From Bacteroidales bacterium (lineage in GTDB: Bacteria > Bacteroidota > Bacteroidia > Bacteroidales > B18-G4), in NCBI GenBank assembly GCA_018401355.1, contig JAGYLD010000016.1, forward strand, positions 1 through 39,881: 39,881 bases of DNA. Reading direction: 5' to 3'. Numbering within the stretch: position 1 is the first letter of the stretch; each line of letters begins with the position of its first letter. Shown here in pieces: positions 1 through 8,575 of this stretch. Below the pieces are notes generated by a model. The model made no database searches. It saw only the letters and a list, made by a program, of their open reading frames with translations, and was not told the DNA's origin. The position numbers and the translations under genes were made by a program.

Positions 1-609
1 GCAGATCCGCAGGACCTGAAATTCGACGGGGAAGAAACCATTGTAAAAATAGGAGACAATACCACCATACGTGAATTTACCACAATCAACCGTGGCACAA
101 AGGCAAGTTATGAAACCGTTGTGGGTAATAATTGTTTACTCATGGCTTATGTTCATGTCGCACATGATTGCATAATAGGCGACAATGTCATCCTTGCCAA
201 TGCTGCAACGCTCGGTGGTCATATCAAAATTGACGATTGGGCCATCGTTGGAGGACTTGCGGCTGTGCACCAATTCGTCCAGGTCGGAGCCCACTCCTTG
301 ATTTCTGGTGGGTCCCTCATCAGAAAAGATGTTCCTCCATTTGTAAAGGCAGCTCGCGAACCACTTTCATATGTTGGCGTCAATTCTATTGGGCTTCGAA
401 GAAGAGGTTTCACCAATGAACAGATCAACCACATTCAGGATATATACAGATTCATTTATCTGAAAAGCAAAAATGTATCTCAGGCTATCAATTTTATTGA
501 AGCTGAAATCCCTGCATCACCTGAAAGAGACGAGATCCTCGCGTTTATTTCAAGATCAACAAGAGGGATCATGAAAGGATATACGAAATTTCAAAAATCA
601 GAAGTCTAA
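1..609 (+). CDS. lpxA: Acyl-ACP--UDP-N-acetylglucosamine O-acyltransferase LpxA, 5' end missing
   Basis: The frame is open from base 1, so the gene starts upstream; 202 residues are visible, against about 255-262 for the family, so roughly 55-60 N-terminal residues are missing. LpxA transfers a 3-hydroxyacyl chain from ACP to the 3-OH of UDP-GlcNAc, the first step of lipid A synthesis, in the cytoplasm. The visible part starts in the left-handed beta-helix and shows classic LpxA segments: IREFTTINRGT, MAYVHVAHDC (which carries the catalytic-histidine region), AVHQFVQVGAHSLISGG and KDVPPFVKA. A helical C-terminal domain follows (from about residue 125 of the visible part). It lies 17 bases before efp, with lpxD after that, a usual Bacteroidota order. 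The identification is secure. Confidence 0.96.
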   Translation, partial: ADPQDLKFDGEETIVKIGDNTTIREFTTINRGTKASYETVVGNNCLLMAYVHVAHDCIIGDNVILANAATLGGHIKIDDWAIVGGLAAVHQFVQVGAHSLISGGSLIRKDVPPFVKAAREPLSYVGVNSIGLRRRGFTNEQINHIQDIYRFIYLKSKNVSQAINFIEAEIPASPERDEILAFISRSTRGIMKGYTKFQKSEV

Positions 610-626
610 CAAATAAAGATAAATAT

Positions 627-1193
627 ATGGCATCTACAGCTGATTTTAAAAATGGACTGGTCATAGAGTACAACAACGACCTTTATACCATAGTTGAGTT
701 TCAGCATGTGAAACCAGGAAAAGGAGCTGCTTTCGTCAGAACAAAGCTAAAGAATTTAAAAACCGGAAAAGTCCTTCCAAATACATTTCCTGCAGGGGTA
801 AAAGTGAACGTACAAAGAGTGGAAAGAAGACCTTATCAGTTCCTATATAAAGAAGGTGACACATTTCATTTTATGAATAATGAAACGTTTGAACAGACAT
901 TTATTCAGCATGACCTGATCAATGCTCCTGACCTGATGAAGGAAAACCAAGTGGTAGAAATCCTGTATCATACTGAAACTGAAACTCCCATTTCCTGTGA
1001 ACTTCCCGCATATGTTGAACTAAAAGTTACTTATACAGAACCCGGTGAGAAAGGAAACACTGCCACAAATGCATTAAAAGAAGCAAAAGTAGAAACAGAT
1101 GCCATTGTCAAAGTTCCCTTATTCATCAATATTGGTGACATTATAAAGGTAGATACCCGAACGGGAGATTATTCCGAGAGGGTCAACAAATAA
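627..1193 (+). CDS. efp: Translation elongation factor P
   Basis: EF-P binds between the P and E sites of the ribosome and relieves stalling at consecutive prolines. The 188-residue length and three-domain layout are standard: an N-terminal KOW-like domain (about 1-65), a central OB domain (about 66-128) and a C-terminal OB domain ending in a typical DIIKVDTRTGDYSERV. The loop KPGKGAAF places lysine at position 32, the site that is post-translationally modified in many bacteria; no modifying enzyme is seen in this window. The ATG lies 17 bases after lpxA and 24 bases before lpxD, so co-transcription is likely. This placement between lipid A genes is common in the phylum and does not by itself imply a functional link. 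Confidence 0.97.
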   Translation: MASTADFKNGLVIEYNNDLYTIVEFQHVKPGKGAAFVRTKLKNLKTGKVLPNTFPAGVKVNVQRVERRPYQFLYKEGDTFHFMNNETFEQTFIQHDLINAPDLMKENQVVEILYHTETETPISCELPAYVELKVTYTEPGEKGNTATNALKEAKVETDAIVKVPLFINIGDIIKVDTRTGDYSERVNK

Positions 1194-1217
1194 TTTCACC
1201 ACATCAATTTCAAGGCT

Positions 1218-2165
1218 ATGAAACTGGACCCTGCAATTAAACTTAAAGATCTGGCAGGTATAATAAATGCTAAATATATAGGAGATCCCGACTTCATAAT
1301 ATCAGGTATCAACGAGATACATATGGTCGAAAATGGAGATATTACATTTGTTGATCATCCGAAGTATTACGACAAAGCCCTCAGCTCAAAAGCTACTACC
1401 ATTCTTATCAATAAGGATATTCCTTGTCCTGATGGCAAAGCACTCATTATCACACCGGACCCTTTTGTTGATTTCAATAAGCTAATACAATACTTTCAAC
1501 CCTTCCATGCAAGCAATGCAATGATAAGTCCCGATGCCCAAATAGGCGAAGGAACAATTATCCAGCCCGGAGCCTTTGTCGGAAACAATGTAACCATTGG
1601 AAAAAACTGTCTCATTCATGCCAATGCAAGCATTTACGATAATTGTATTTTAGGCGATAATGTCGTCATTCATTCTGGTGCTGTTATTGGAGCAGATGGA
1701 TTTTATTTCCAAAGAAGGGAAAAGGAAACCTTGAAGTTCCATTCATGTGGCAGGGTCATTCTTGGTAATAATGTTGAAGTTGGAGCTTGCACAACCATCG
1801 ACAAAGGTGTTACAGGTGATACCATTATTGAGGAATACACAAAGCTGGACAACCATATTCAAATCGGGCATGATACTCTTATCGGTAAATTCTGTCTGAT
1901 TGCTTCGCATTGTGCCATTGCCGGCGTAACAAAAATAGAAGACAGGGTAATCCTTTGGGGAAGGGTAAGCATCAATAAAGATCTGGTGATCGGAGAAAAT
2001 GCTGTCATCCTGGCTAATTCAGCTGTTGACAAGACCATTGAAGGCAACAAAACATACTATGGCGCTCCCGCAGAAGAAGCCAGAAAAAAATGGAGAGAAA
2101 TTGCCACACTGAAACAAATGGTGAAAGAGCAGGGTAATAATATCAACAGCAATGATTCTAAATAA
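1218..2165 (+). CDS. lpxD: UDP-3-O-acyl-glucosamine N-acyltransferase, efp-linked LpxD paralogue
   Basis: LpxD adds a 3-hydroxyacyl chain to the 2-amino group of UDP-3-O-acyl-glucosamine in lipid A synthesis. The 315-residue protein has a small N-terminal uridine-binding-type domain (about 1-100) and then a long run of hexapeptide repeats ([LIV]-G-x4) typical of a left-handed beta-helix trimer, for example IGEGTIIQPGAFVGNNVTIG and DNHIQIGHDTLIG, the latter in the position of the catalytic histidine segment. A lysine-rich helical tail follows. From memory, Bacteroidota often carry one LpxD upstream of lpxC/fabZ-lpxA and a second, shorter one after efp; this matches the second type. It could be an acyltransferase of different chain or sugar preference. 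It ends 7 bases from a convergent gene, with no terminator seen. Confidence 0.85.
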   Translation: MKLDPAIKLKDLAGIINAKYIGDPDFIISGINEIHMVENGDITFVDHPKYYDKALSSKATTILINKDIPCPDGKALIITPDPFVDFNKLIQYFQPFHASNAMISPDAQIGEGTIIQPGAFVGNNVTIGKNCLIHANASIYDNCILGDNVVIHSGAVIGADGFYFQRREKETLKFHSCGRVILGNNVEVGACTTIDKGVTGDTIIEEYTKLDNHIQIGHDTLIGKFCLIASHCAIAGVTKIEDRVILWGRVSINKDLVIGENAVILANSAVDKTIEGNKTYYGAPAEEARKKWREIATLKQMVKEQGNNINSNDSK

Positions 2166-2172
2166 ATAATAA

Positions 2173-3642
2173 TCATTCCTTCTTTTCAACAACATTGTCT
2201 TCCTTGTCAACTTCTTCTTTTGTTTTGTCTTTCAGGAAAACATCAAGGGCAACAATTATTCCGATAAATCCCCAGAAAGGAACTGATGCTTTATCTGTAT
2301 CCAGGAAATTATTCAACAGTCCATGTGTGAAATATGTTATTAAAGCAATGACAATAACAAGTGACATGAACTTGGTCTGAGGGTTTTTTGCATGTTTGTA
2401 AACCCTTAATCCTGTGTATAATACTGCAATCATGATTGCTATAAAAGTAAGCATACCGAGTACACCGGACTCTGAAAGGGGTCCAATATATTCACTATGG
2501 GCATTTCCCATATCGCCGGCATTGGTGCTTATGATCGTTTTTTCTTTAGACCTTTGAAATGGAGCATAAACAAACTGATAAGTCCCCGGTCCCCATCCAA
2601 AAACAGGCCTTTCATTAAATAACCTGATGGCACAGTTCCATCTGTTGATCCTTTCAAGGTTACTGGCATCAGACGAAATATTTGATATGGATTGAATGTG
2701 TTCCATAAAATCTGTAGAAGAATCCTGTTTATTCTTTTCCAACTTGTCTATAAGCTGAAACTGAAACAGATAAAACAAGCCGGCAAGAACCAATACCCCG
2801 GAAAGGATATACTTAAATTTAATCCTGAAATAAATCAACAGATAGGAAACAGCCCCAAAAAACACACTAATCCATGCAGCCCGGCTATAGGAAAAAATTA
2901 TCCCTATTACCATAACAGTAAGAATGCCCAGAGAAATCATCCTGTATCTCTTTGTAAACTGCCGGTTAAAACTGAAGCCAAGAAAAATGGGAATAAACAT
3001 GGCAAGAATAGCGCCATAGGCTGTATGATCATTATAAAAGGGCTTCATCACCATATTGCTGGACGGCTTGTCAAACCCTAACATTGCATGATTTGATAAG
3101 GTATAGATTATTATTGCACCCAATGGAATAGCATACAACCAAAGAAAAAGCTTAATATTTTTATATTTCCTGAAAATAATCACTCCCATAAAGAAAAAAG
3201 GAACCACGAACCAAAGCCTGGCTAACATAAACTTAATCGAAACGAAAGGTATCTCACTGGTGATAACTGTTATAAACAACCAAACAAGGTTGGCAATAAT
3301 AGCAATGGTAACCGGGTGGTTTAGAATTTTCCTGTTATAACCACCATCCATGAATATTCTTAAAATAAACAATACAAGAACTCCGGCCATCAAAGGTTCG
3401 GTAGGCAGAGAAATGCCCACACCCAGTTCATGGTTTTTATAATTGACGGCCAAAGGAGTTAGAAAAGTGATCAAGAGAATAAGTTTATCGAGGGAGAAGA
3501 TGTACATCAATAGCAAAACAATCGCCAAAGGTGCCAACAATCCCCAAAACCTCTCATGAGCAATTAAATAACAGTTAAAAAGGATAAACAAAATGCTTAT
3601 CCCGTATATAATGTAAAACTTATATTTCTCTAATCTTTCCAA
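2173..3642 (-). CDS. O-antigen ligase / polymerase family membrane protein
   Basis: This 489-residue protein has about ten to twelve hydrophobic helices and one large soluble loop, as in the Wzy_C/O-antigen ligase family that joins or polymerises lipid-linked glycans on the periplasmic face. The loop and the following helix hold the family signature: NRWNCAIRLFNERPVFGWGP followed by a conserved histidine segment, GNAHSEYIGPLSESGVLG. Sequence alone does not separate ligase (WaaL) from polymerase (Wzy). It starts 14 bases after the second Wzz-like gene, so it is probably the last gene of a wzz-wzz-ligase unit. The C-terminus is a charged KEEVDKED-type tail. Base composition is clearly AT-richer than at the right end of the window. 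Confidence 0.85.
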   Translation of the reverse strand: MERLEKYKFYIIYGISILFILFNCYLIAHERFWGLLAPLAIVLLLMYIFSLDKLILLITFLTPLAVNYKNHELGVGISLPTEPLMAGVLVLFILRIFMDGGYNRKILNHPVTIAIIANLVWLFITVITSEIPFVSIKFMLARLWFVVPFFFMGVIIFRKYKNIKLFLWLYAIPLGAIIIYTLSNHAMLGFDKPSSNMVMKPFYNDHTAYGAILAMFIPIFLGFSFNRQFTKRYRMISLGILTVMVIGIIFSYSRAAWISVFFGAVSYLLIYFRIKFKYILSGVLVLAGLFYLFQFQLIDKLEKNKQDSSTDFMEHIQSISNISSDASNLERINRWNCAIRLFNERPVFGWGPGTYQFVYAPFQRSKEKTIISTNAGDMGNAHSEYIGPLSESGVLGMLTFIAIMIAVLYTGLRVYKHAKNPQTKFMSLVIVIALITYFTHGLLNNFLDTDKASVPFWGFIGIIVALDVFLKDKTKEEVDKEDNVVEKKE

Positions 3643-3656
3643 AAAAACAGAAATTA

Positions 3657-4646
3657 TTATTTATCCTCTCTTTTAATAGCTTTAAGTTCTTCCTGTATCT
3701 GGTAGCGATATTTATCATAAATAACTACGATGATTGCTGTCAGGAAGAATACTGCCAGGGCAGTAAATACAACGATGAGCCATCTAACCGGGTAGGCCTT
3801 TTTATCCGAAGGAAATGGTGGTGTAATGATGTTGCTGTATGAAAGCTCGTCCGTGTAAAAACGCACATAATTTTCATATTCTACTTTAAGATCAGCATAT
3901 GTTCTGGCTTCATGCCTGATGGACTCAACCAGATCTATCAATTTCCCGCCTTTCTCCTGCATATTTTCCAGTAAACGGTTTACTTCACTTTGGTTAATAT
4001 TACCCTTGGAAGCCCCCATGATCGTTTTCAGATTACCCCTGGTTACCTCAAGCGCCTGTGCATCATAATCAATCAGTCCGTATTTTTTACTTAAATGGCT
4101 TAATTCCTTCTGCAAAGAATCAATCCCATTCCTCTTTTGAGCCAGGATGTATTCATACATTTTGATAACTTCCAGGTATTTGTCATTATGAAGGTTCCTG
4201 ACCTTTTTATCATAAAAATTTAGAACGGCATTAACTATATCACAAGCCATTTGGGGATCTTCATCCATAACTACAATTTCCACCGATTCATAAGGCGTTT
4301 TATTTATGCTGACATTCTGGCCATATTCATAGTATAAAACCGTATAGAAATATTTATAACTGGAGTCAAGATCATAATGTTGTGCAAGATCAAATTTCTT
4401 GATAACACTGTCTTTGATATCTTTTGACTGCATGATCTGAAGCATCTGTTCTGTCTCACTTTCATCAGAATATGAAGTTATGTTGGCCGGATAAACAACT
4501 GCAACAGATTTATACTTCGGTGTTATAAAAAACGGGCTTGAAAAAATAACAGCCAGAATAATTGCAATGGCAGTAATGATAGTTAAATGATACTTCCATT
4601 TCCACAATATGCGGGCTATGCTCACATTATTGTTATATTCTTTCAT
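3657..4646 (-). CDS. Wzz-like polysaccharide chain-length determinant (second of a tandem pair)
   Basis: This 329-residue protein has the Wzz/polysaccharide co-polymerase plan: a cytoplasmic N-terminus, transmembrane helix 1 at about 18-38, a large periplasmic domain with coiled-coil-like stretches (about 150-260), the Pro-rich segment PPFPSDKKAYPVRW, and transmembrane helix 2 at about 290-312. No Walker motifs or tyrosine-rich tail follow helix 2, so it is not a BY-kinase fusion. It shares the exact words ITPKYKS after helix 1 and a YP(V/I)RW motif before helix 2 with the gene at 4692-5723, showing tandem duplication. Such proteins set the modal length of O-antigen or exopolysaccharide in the inner membrane. 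It is probably co-transcribed with its neighbours on both sides. Confidence 0.8.
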   Translation of the reverse strand: MKEYNNNVSIARILWKWKYHLTIITAIAIILAVIFSSPFFITPKYKSVAVVYPANITSYSDESETEQMLQIMQSKDIKDSVIKKFDLAQHYDLDSSYKYFYTVLYYEYGQNVSINKTPYESVEIVVMDEDPQMACDIVNAVLNFYDKKVRNLHNDKYLEVIKMYEYILAQKRNGIDSLQKELSHLSKKYGLIDYDAQALEVTRGNLKTIMGASKGNINQSEVNRLLENMQEKGGKLIDLVESIRHEARTYADLKVEYENYVRFYTDELSYSNIITPPFPSDKKAYPVRWLIVVFTALAVFFLTAIIVVIYDKYRYQIQEELKAIKREDK

Positions 4647-4691
4647 AGGGTATTTATTATAAGAGATTATACTTTTTATTCCTTTAAAAAT

Positions 4692-5723
4692 TCAACTTTT
4701 CCCGGAAGGCCTTCGAATCTTTGACAGATTATCCAAAACCAAAATGATAAGTATTGTGATCAGTAACACAGAGAAAGTAGAAATCATAACAATTACCCAC
4801 CTTATTGGGTATGACTTCTTTTCTGCAACATATGCATCATTGACAACAAATTTCTGTGGCAATTCCTGTTCGGCATCAACGCGGGCCTCCTCCAATTTTG
4901 CCTTTAATAATGTTATTTGCTCTGTTTTAAATTCCAGTGCATTTTTCAGTGAAAGAAAGGTGCTTCCATAATCAGCAAGTACATCCAATCGCTTTTCAAT
5001 GGCCTTAACAGCACGATTATCCCCCTTGCTAATGGATATAGCCAATTGCTGGTTTAATACTTCTGACTGTGATTCATAATCATGGACTCCCTGCTTTCCA
5101 ATCCATTTCAATGAATCAACAATTTGTTGTATTTCTCCTTCAAGTTCACGATATTCTTTTTCAACTATTTGCAATCCCATTTTGGCCCTTGATTTTTGCA
5201 TCTGGTTTTTGGCAGAGTCAAGCTGTTCAGCAATTGTATTGGCCATGTTGGCTGCCATTACTGGATCCTTATCCAATACCCAAACCCTCACCGCCATATA
5301 CTCTGTTCTCCGGTATGTAATGTTACTTTCATATTCCCTGATGAGCTTGGTCATCTTATATTTTGAAGAAGTATCAATATCATAATGCTTCATCAAATCG
5401 AATTTCTCGATTACTTTGTCCCTTATTTTGTTTGAGTTCAGTATCTGGAGCATTTGCTCTGCCTGTTCTTCCTCTCCAAATCCCAGGATATCTTCTTTTA
5501 TAGCAGAAGTCTGACTGATCAATACCTTGGATACAGAATTCGTTGCCACTGGAAACATAATTACCGTAGACTTATATTTTGGTGTAATAAACCATGGCGA
5601 CGAAAAAAGCAGGGAAGCCAGAACCGAAATGACAAAAACAATGATCAATGGCTTTCTCCACTTATACATAAAAAACAAAAGACCTGAAGAATCGAATTCG
5701 CCGTTTTCCTTGAAAACAATCAT
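4692..5723 (-). CDS. Wzz-like polysaccharide chain-length determinant (first of a tandem pair)
   Basis: This 343-residue protein has two membrane helices (about 24-43 and 311-333) flanking a periplasmic domain with a long helical region (about 165-300). The first helix is followed by SSPWFITPKYKS and the second preceded by KKSYPIRW, as in its downstream paralogue. Compared with that paralogue it has an insertion after the first helix (SVSKVLISQTSAIKEDILGF). Its role should be control of glycan chain length together with the ligase/polymerase and flippase around it. A good promoter match, TTG-N19-TATTTTTG, lies 30-60 bases upstream on the same strand, separating this gene from the flippase and suggesting that the wzz-wzz-ligase genes can be transcribed on their own. 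Confidence 0.8.
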   Translation of the reverse strand: MIVFKENGEFDSSGLLFFMYKWRKPLIIVFVISVLASLLFSSPWFITPKYKSTVIMFPVATNSVSKVLISQTSAIKEDILGFGEEEQAEQMLQILNSNKIRDKVIEKFDLMKHYDIDTSSKYKMTKLIREYESNITYRRTEYMAVRVWVLDKDPVMAANMANTIAEQLDSAKNQMQKSRAKMGLQIVEKEYRELEGEIQQIVDSLKWIGKQGVHDYESQSEVLNQQLAISISKGDNRAVKAIEKRLDVLADYGSTFLSLKNALEFKTEQITLLKAKLEEARVDAEQELPQKFVVNDAYVAEKKSYPIRWVIVMISTFSVLLITILIILVLDNLSKIRRPSGKS

Positions 5724-5752
5724 ATGGCCGGTTGTATATTAATTAAGAGGGT

Positions 5753-5782
5753 CAAAAATAGAAAATTTTATTTAAACTGCAA
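5753..5782 (-). promoter_or_regulatory. Bacteroidota-type promoter for the wzz-wzz-ligase genes
   Basis: On the minus strand TTG (5782-5780) is followed after exactly 19 bases by TATTTTTG (5760-5753), an exact match to the -7 consensus TAnnTTTG with spacing inside the known 17-23 range. Transcription would begin near 5746, giving a leader of about 23 bases before the ATG at 5723. It is one of the best promoter matches in the window. Confidence 0.65.
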
Positions 5783-5807
5783 CGATCATTAACAATATCG
5801 TCCAACA

Positions 5808-7265
5808 TTATTTCAATTCACTTTTGTTGGAGATAATTTTAAGAAGGCCTTTGATATTAAATAATTTTAAAATTAGTGATAAAGAAAACGAGGCAACCAC
5901 CATAATCAAAAAACCTGCCTCCCATCTCAATGGAAGCATACGACATGTCCAGGTAATGATTATCACACCAACAATAAATAATACAAGTGTTACAATAAAT
6001 TTGCCATCCAGTTTGATATTAAACACCCTGTAAGCCAGCCAAACCTGTGGTATGGCAGCAGTAAATTGTGTTGCAAGGTTGGCCCATGCTGCTCCTTCGG
6101 CTAAAAATTTGGGAATCAAAACAAAATTAATGGCAAAATTTACCAAAAGTGCAGCTATGCTGATTATGTTCAACTGCTTAAGATTACCATTGGCTGTAAG
6201 TAGTGAACCAAATACATAAATGGCTGAAATTGCAACAAAGGAAAACATGATCTTTCCAAAAATTGCCGAGGCCTCCGGGATATTCTCCAGATAGAGTAAA
6301 TCCATTAATTCATAACTGTAAAAAGCTGATCCTATTGACACTATAATTGAAAGGGTAAATAACATTGAATAGGATAACCTCACCATGCCTATTACATTCT
6401 CATTGTTTTTGATCATCCTGGAAAAAATAGGAAGCAACAGAACTGCAAACAACATAGGTATCATGTTTGCTGCATCGAGCAGACGAAAAGCCTGGGCATA
6501 AATACCTGATTGTTCATCACCGGAGTTATCCTGCAATATCCTCTCGATCAGTATAGAATCACTTCGGTAATAAATGGTCATCAATAAAACAAGTGAAGCA
6601 AAAGGCAAACTTTGTTTTAATATCATCAAAAAGAATACAGGATTCCAGTTGAGCCTGGTAAATTTTGCCTTTTTAATCACAATAGCCATGGCTATAAGCA
6701 CTGCTATTGAATACGCCAGGGTTTGCATATAAACAAACCACTCTATTGTAAATTCAAGGCCAGAAAAATTGCCCCAGATAAGAACTCCACAGAAAAGGAT
6801 CATAAGCAACCGGTCAAGGACAGATAACATACTGTCAGTTCTGAACATCAACAATCCTGAAATATTTGAACGCAGATACAGCATGAAAGACAATAAAAAT
6901 TGATTAAAGCAAATCCAACCCAGTAAATAAAGCTTATCTCCCTTATAGCCTATCAGTAAAGCAATACTGAATGTTACTACAGTATATAAAATCGCCAAAA
7001 AAAACTTTATTATGACAATACTGCTGAAGTGTTTGTTCAGCAAATGCTTGTTTTGTGCGATGTTCCTGTTATTAAAATTTGTAATACCCAGATCTAACAG
7101 GATGTTGAAAAGGAAAGAAAAATTAAAAAGTATAAAATAAAAACCATATGATTCTGCACCAACGAGATTTTGCACAGACCTGTCAATCCCAAGGATCCAG
7201 AAAGGCTTAACCAGCAAGTTAAGAAACAACAAAAGCGCAAGATTTGTTATAAATTTTCTTTGCAT
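5808..7265 (-). CDS. Wzx-like oligosaccharide flippase (polysaccharide biosynthesis family)
   Basis: This 485-residue protein is almost wholly hydrophobic, with about 12-14 predicted helices in the MOP superfamily pattern. It has an N-terminal LLFLNLLVKPFWILGIDRSVQ segment and an internal YRSDSILIERI segment, as seen in polysaccharide biosynthesis/Wzx proteins. It should flip undecaprenyl-linked repeat units across the inner membrane. It is the first gene of the minus-strand glycan block and is divergent from the glycosyltransferase at 7430. Both genes share a 164-base region holding a palindrome made of two opposed -7 elements. An 84-base gap with its own promoter separates it from the first wzz gene. 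Confidence 0.85.
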   Translation of the reverse strand: MQRKFITNLALLLFLNLLVKPFWILGIDRSVQNLVGAESYGFYFILFNFSFLFNILLDLGITNFNNRNIAQNKHLLNKHFSSIVIIKFFLAILYTVVTFSIALLIGYKGDKLYLLGWICFNQFLLSFMLYLRSNISGLLMFRTDSMLSVLDRLLMILFCGVLIWGNFSGLEFTIEWFVYMQTLAYSIAVLIAMAIVIKKAKFTRLNWNPVFFLMILKQSLPFASLVLLMTIYYRSDSILIERILQDNSGDEQSGIYAQAFRLLDAANMIPMLFAVLLLPIFSRMIKNNENVIGMVRLSYSMLFTLSIIVSIGSAFYSYELMDLLYLENIPEASAIFGKIMFSFVAISAIYVFGSLLTANGNLKQLNIISIAALLVNFAINFVLIPKFLAEGAAWANLATQFTAAIPQVWLAYRVFNIKLDGKFIVTLVLFIVGVIIITWTCRMLPLRWEAGFLIMVVASFSLSLILKLFNIKGLLKIISNKSELK

Positions 7266-7339
7266 TGGTAAGAGCCGCTTATTAAGTGCATTTTCTCCTG
7301 ACCGATCCCTTTTGAAACATCAGCCTTCATAAAAAAGTC

Positions 7340-7359
7340 ATAAATTTGCACAAATTTAT
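7340..7359. promoter_or_regulatory. Perfect palindrome of two opposed -7 elements between divergent genes
   Basis: The arms ATAAATTTG (7340-7348) and CAAATTTAT (7351-7359) are exact reverse complements around a 2-base centre. Each arm contains TAAATTTG, an exact TAnnTTTG -7 element: one on the plus strand (7341-7348) facing the glycosyltransferase, one on the minus strand (7358-7351) facing the flippase. Predicted starts are near 7355 and 7344, giving leaders of about 75-80 bases each way. No good -33 TTG is seen at 17-23 bases on either side, so either a factor-assisted divergent promoter or an operator is possible. Confidence 0.5.
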
Positions 7360-7429
7360 CATTTATAATCAAAGCATCCTGAATATTACTCCTGAATATA
7401 GATAAAAATTTGCACAACTTCATTGAACC

Positions 7430-8575
7430 TTGAAAATAGCAGTTAACACCCGTCTATTAATAAAAAACAAACTGGAAGGTATCGGTTGGGTAGCCTATGA
7501 ATCATTAAAAAGAATCACAAAGGATCATCCCGAACATGATTTTTATTTTATTTTCGACAGGAAATTTGACGAGTCTTTTATCTTCAGCAAAAACGTTCAT
7601 CCTATTGTAATATCCCCACAAGCCAGGCATCCGGTTTTATATTATATCTGGTTTGAATATAGTCTTCCCAGAGCATTAAAAGAAATTGGCGCGGATATGT
7701 TCCTGTCTCCGGATGCATATTTATCCCTAACCTCAGACATCCCTTCTCTTGCTGTTTTTCATGATCTTAACTTTGAACACTATCCTGAAGATCTGCCCGT
7801 AACAGAAAGATTTTATTATCGTCGTTATTTCCCTAAATATGCCAGAAAAGCAGATAGAATTGTAACGGTTTCGGAGTTTTCAAAAAGGGACATCATCAAT
7901 CAATACAATATCCCCGAATCTAAAATCGATGTGGTTTATAATGGGGCCAATGAAAAATTCAAGCCTGTCTCAAAAAAAATTAAAGATGACATCAAGAAGA
8001 AGTTCACTTCCGGCAGTGAATATTTCCTTTTCGTTGGCGCCCTGCATCCCAGAAAAAATCTTGCCAGGCTTTTTAAAGCTTTTGATCATTTCAGGAAAAA
8101 TTCAGAATCAAGTGTAAAACTGCTTGTAATTGGCAATAAAAAATGGTGGACCAAAGACATTAAAAATGCCTATGAAAGTATGTTTTTCAAAGAAGAAGTA
8201 GTTTTTGGCGGGCGGCTTTCCGCCACAGAGCTTCACCAAGTAATAGCGTCTGCCCTTGCTCTTACATACATATCCTATTTTGAAGGATTTGGCATTCCTA
8301 TTGTCGAAGCCTTTTTTTGTGATACTCCGGTTATTACATCAAACGTAACTTCCATGCCTGAAGTAGCCGGAGATGCAGCAATGCTGGTTGATCCATTCTC
8401 TGTCGGATCCATTTCAGATGCCTTGACAAAAATCGCTCTGAATGAGCAATTACGAAAAGTTCTGATCGAAAAGGGAAGAGAAAGAAGGATGTTATTTAAT
8501 TGGGATAAAACTGCTGAAGGTCTTTGGAATTCAATGGAAAAGATATTGTCCGAAATTAAAAAGACAAATATATGA
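7430..8575 (+). CDS. Glycosyltransferase family 4 (GT-B fold)
   Basis: The 381-residue protein is a GT-B enzyme: an N-terminal acceptor domain (about 1-180), then the nucleotide-sugar domain beginning with YFLFVGALHPRKN (about 198-210). The retaining-GT4 signature E-x7-E is present as E285-GFGIPIV-E293, followed by SMPEVAG. It likely transfers a hexose from a nucleotide sugar in building the surface glycan; donor and acceptor cannot be read from sequence. The start is taken as TTG at 7430 because MKIAVNTRLL is a typical beginning for this family and no in-frame ATG gives it. Its last four bases overlap purD (ATGA), and it is divergent from the flippase. Confidence 0.88.
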   Translation: MKIAVNTRLLIKNKLEGIGWVAYESLKRITKDHPEHDFYFIFDRKFDESFIFSKNVHPIVISPQARHPVLYYIWFEYSLPRALKEIGADMFLSPDAYLSLTSDIPSLAVFHDLNFEHYPEDLPVTERFYYRRYFPKYARKADRIVTVSEFSKRDIINQYNIPESKIDVVYNGANEKFKPVSKKIKDDIKKKFTSGSEYFLFVGALHPRKNLARLFKAFDHFRKNSESSVKLLVIGNKKWWTKDIKNAYESMFFKEEVVFGGRLSATELHQVIASALALTYISYFEGFGIPIVEAFFCDTPVITSNVTSMPEVAGDAAMLVDPFSVGSISDALTKIALNEQLRKVLIEKGRERRMLFNWDKTAEGLWNSMEKILSEIKKTNI

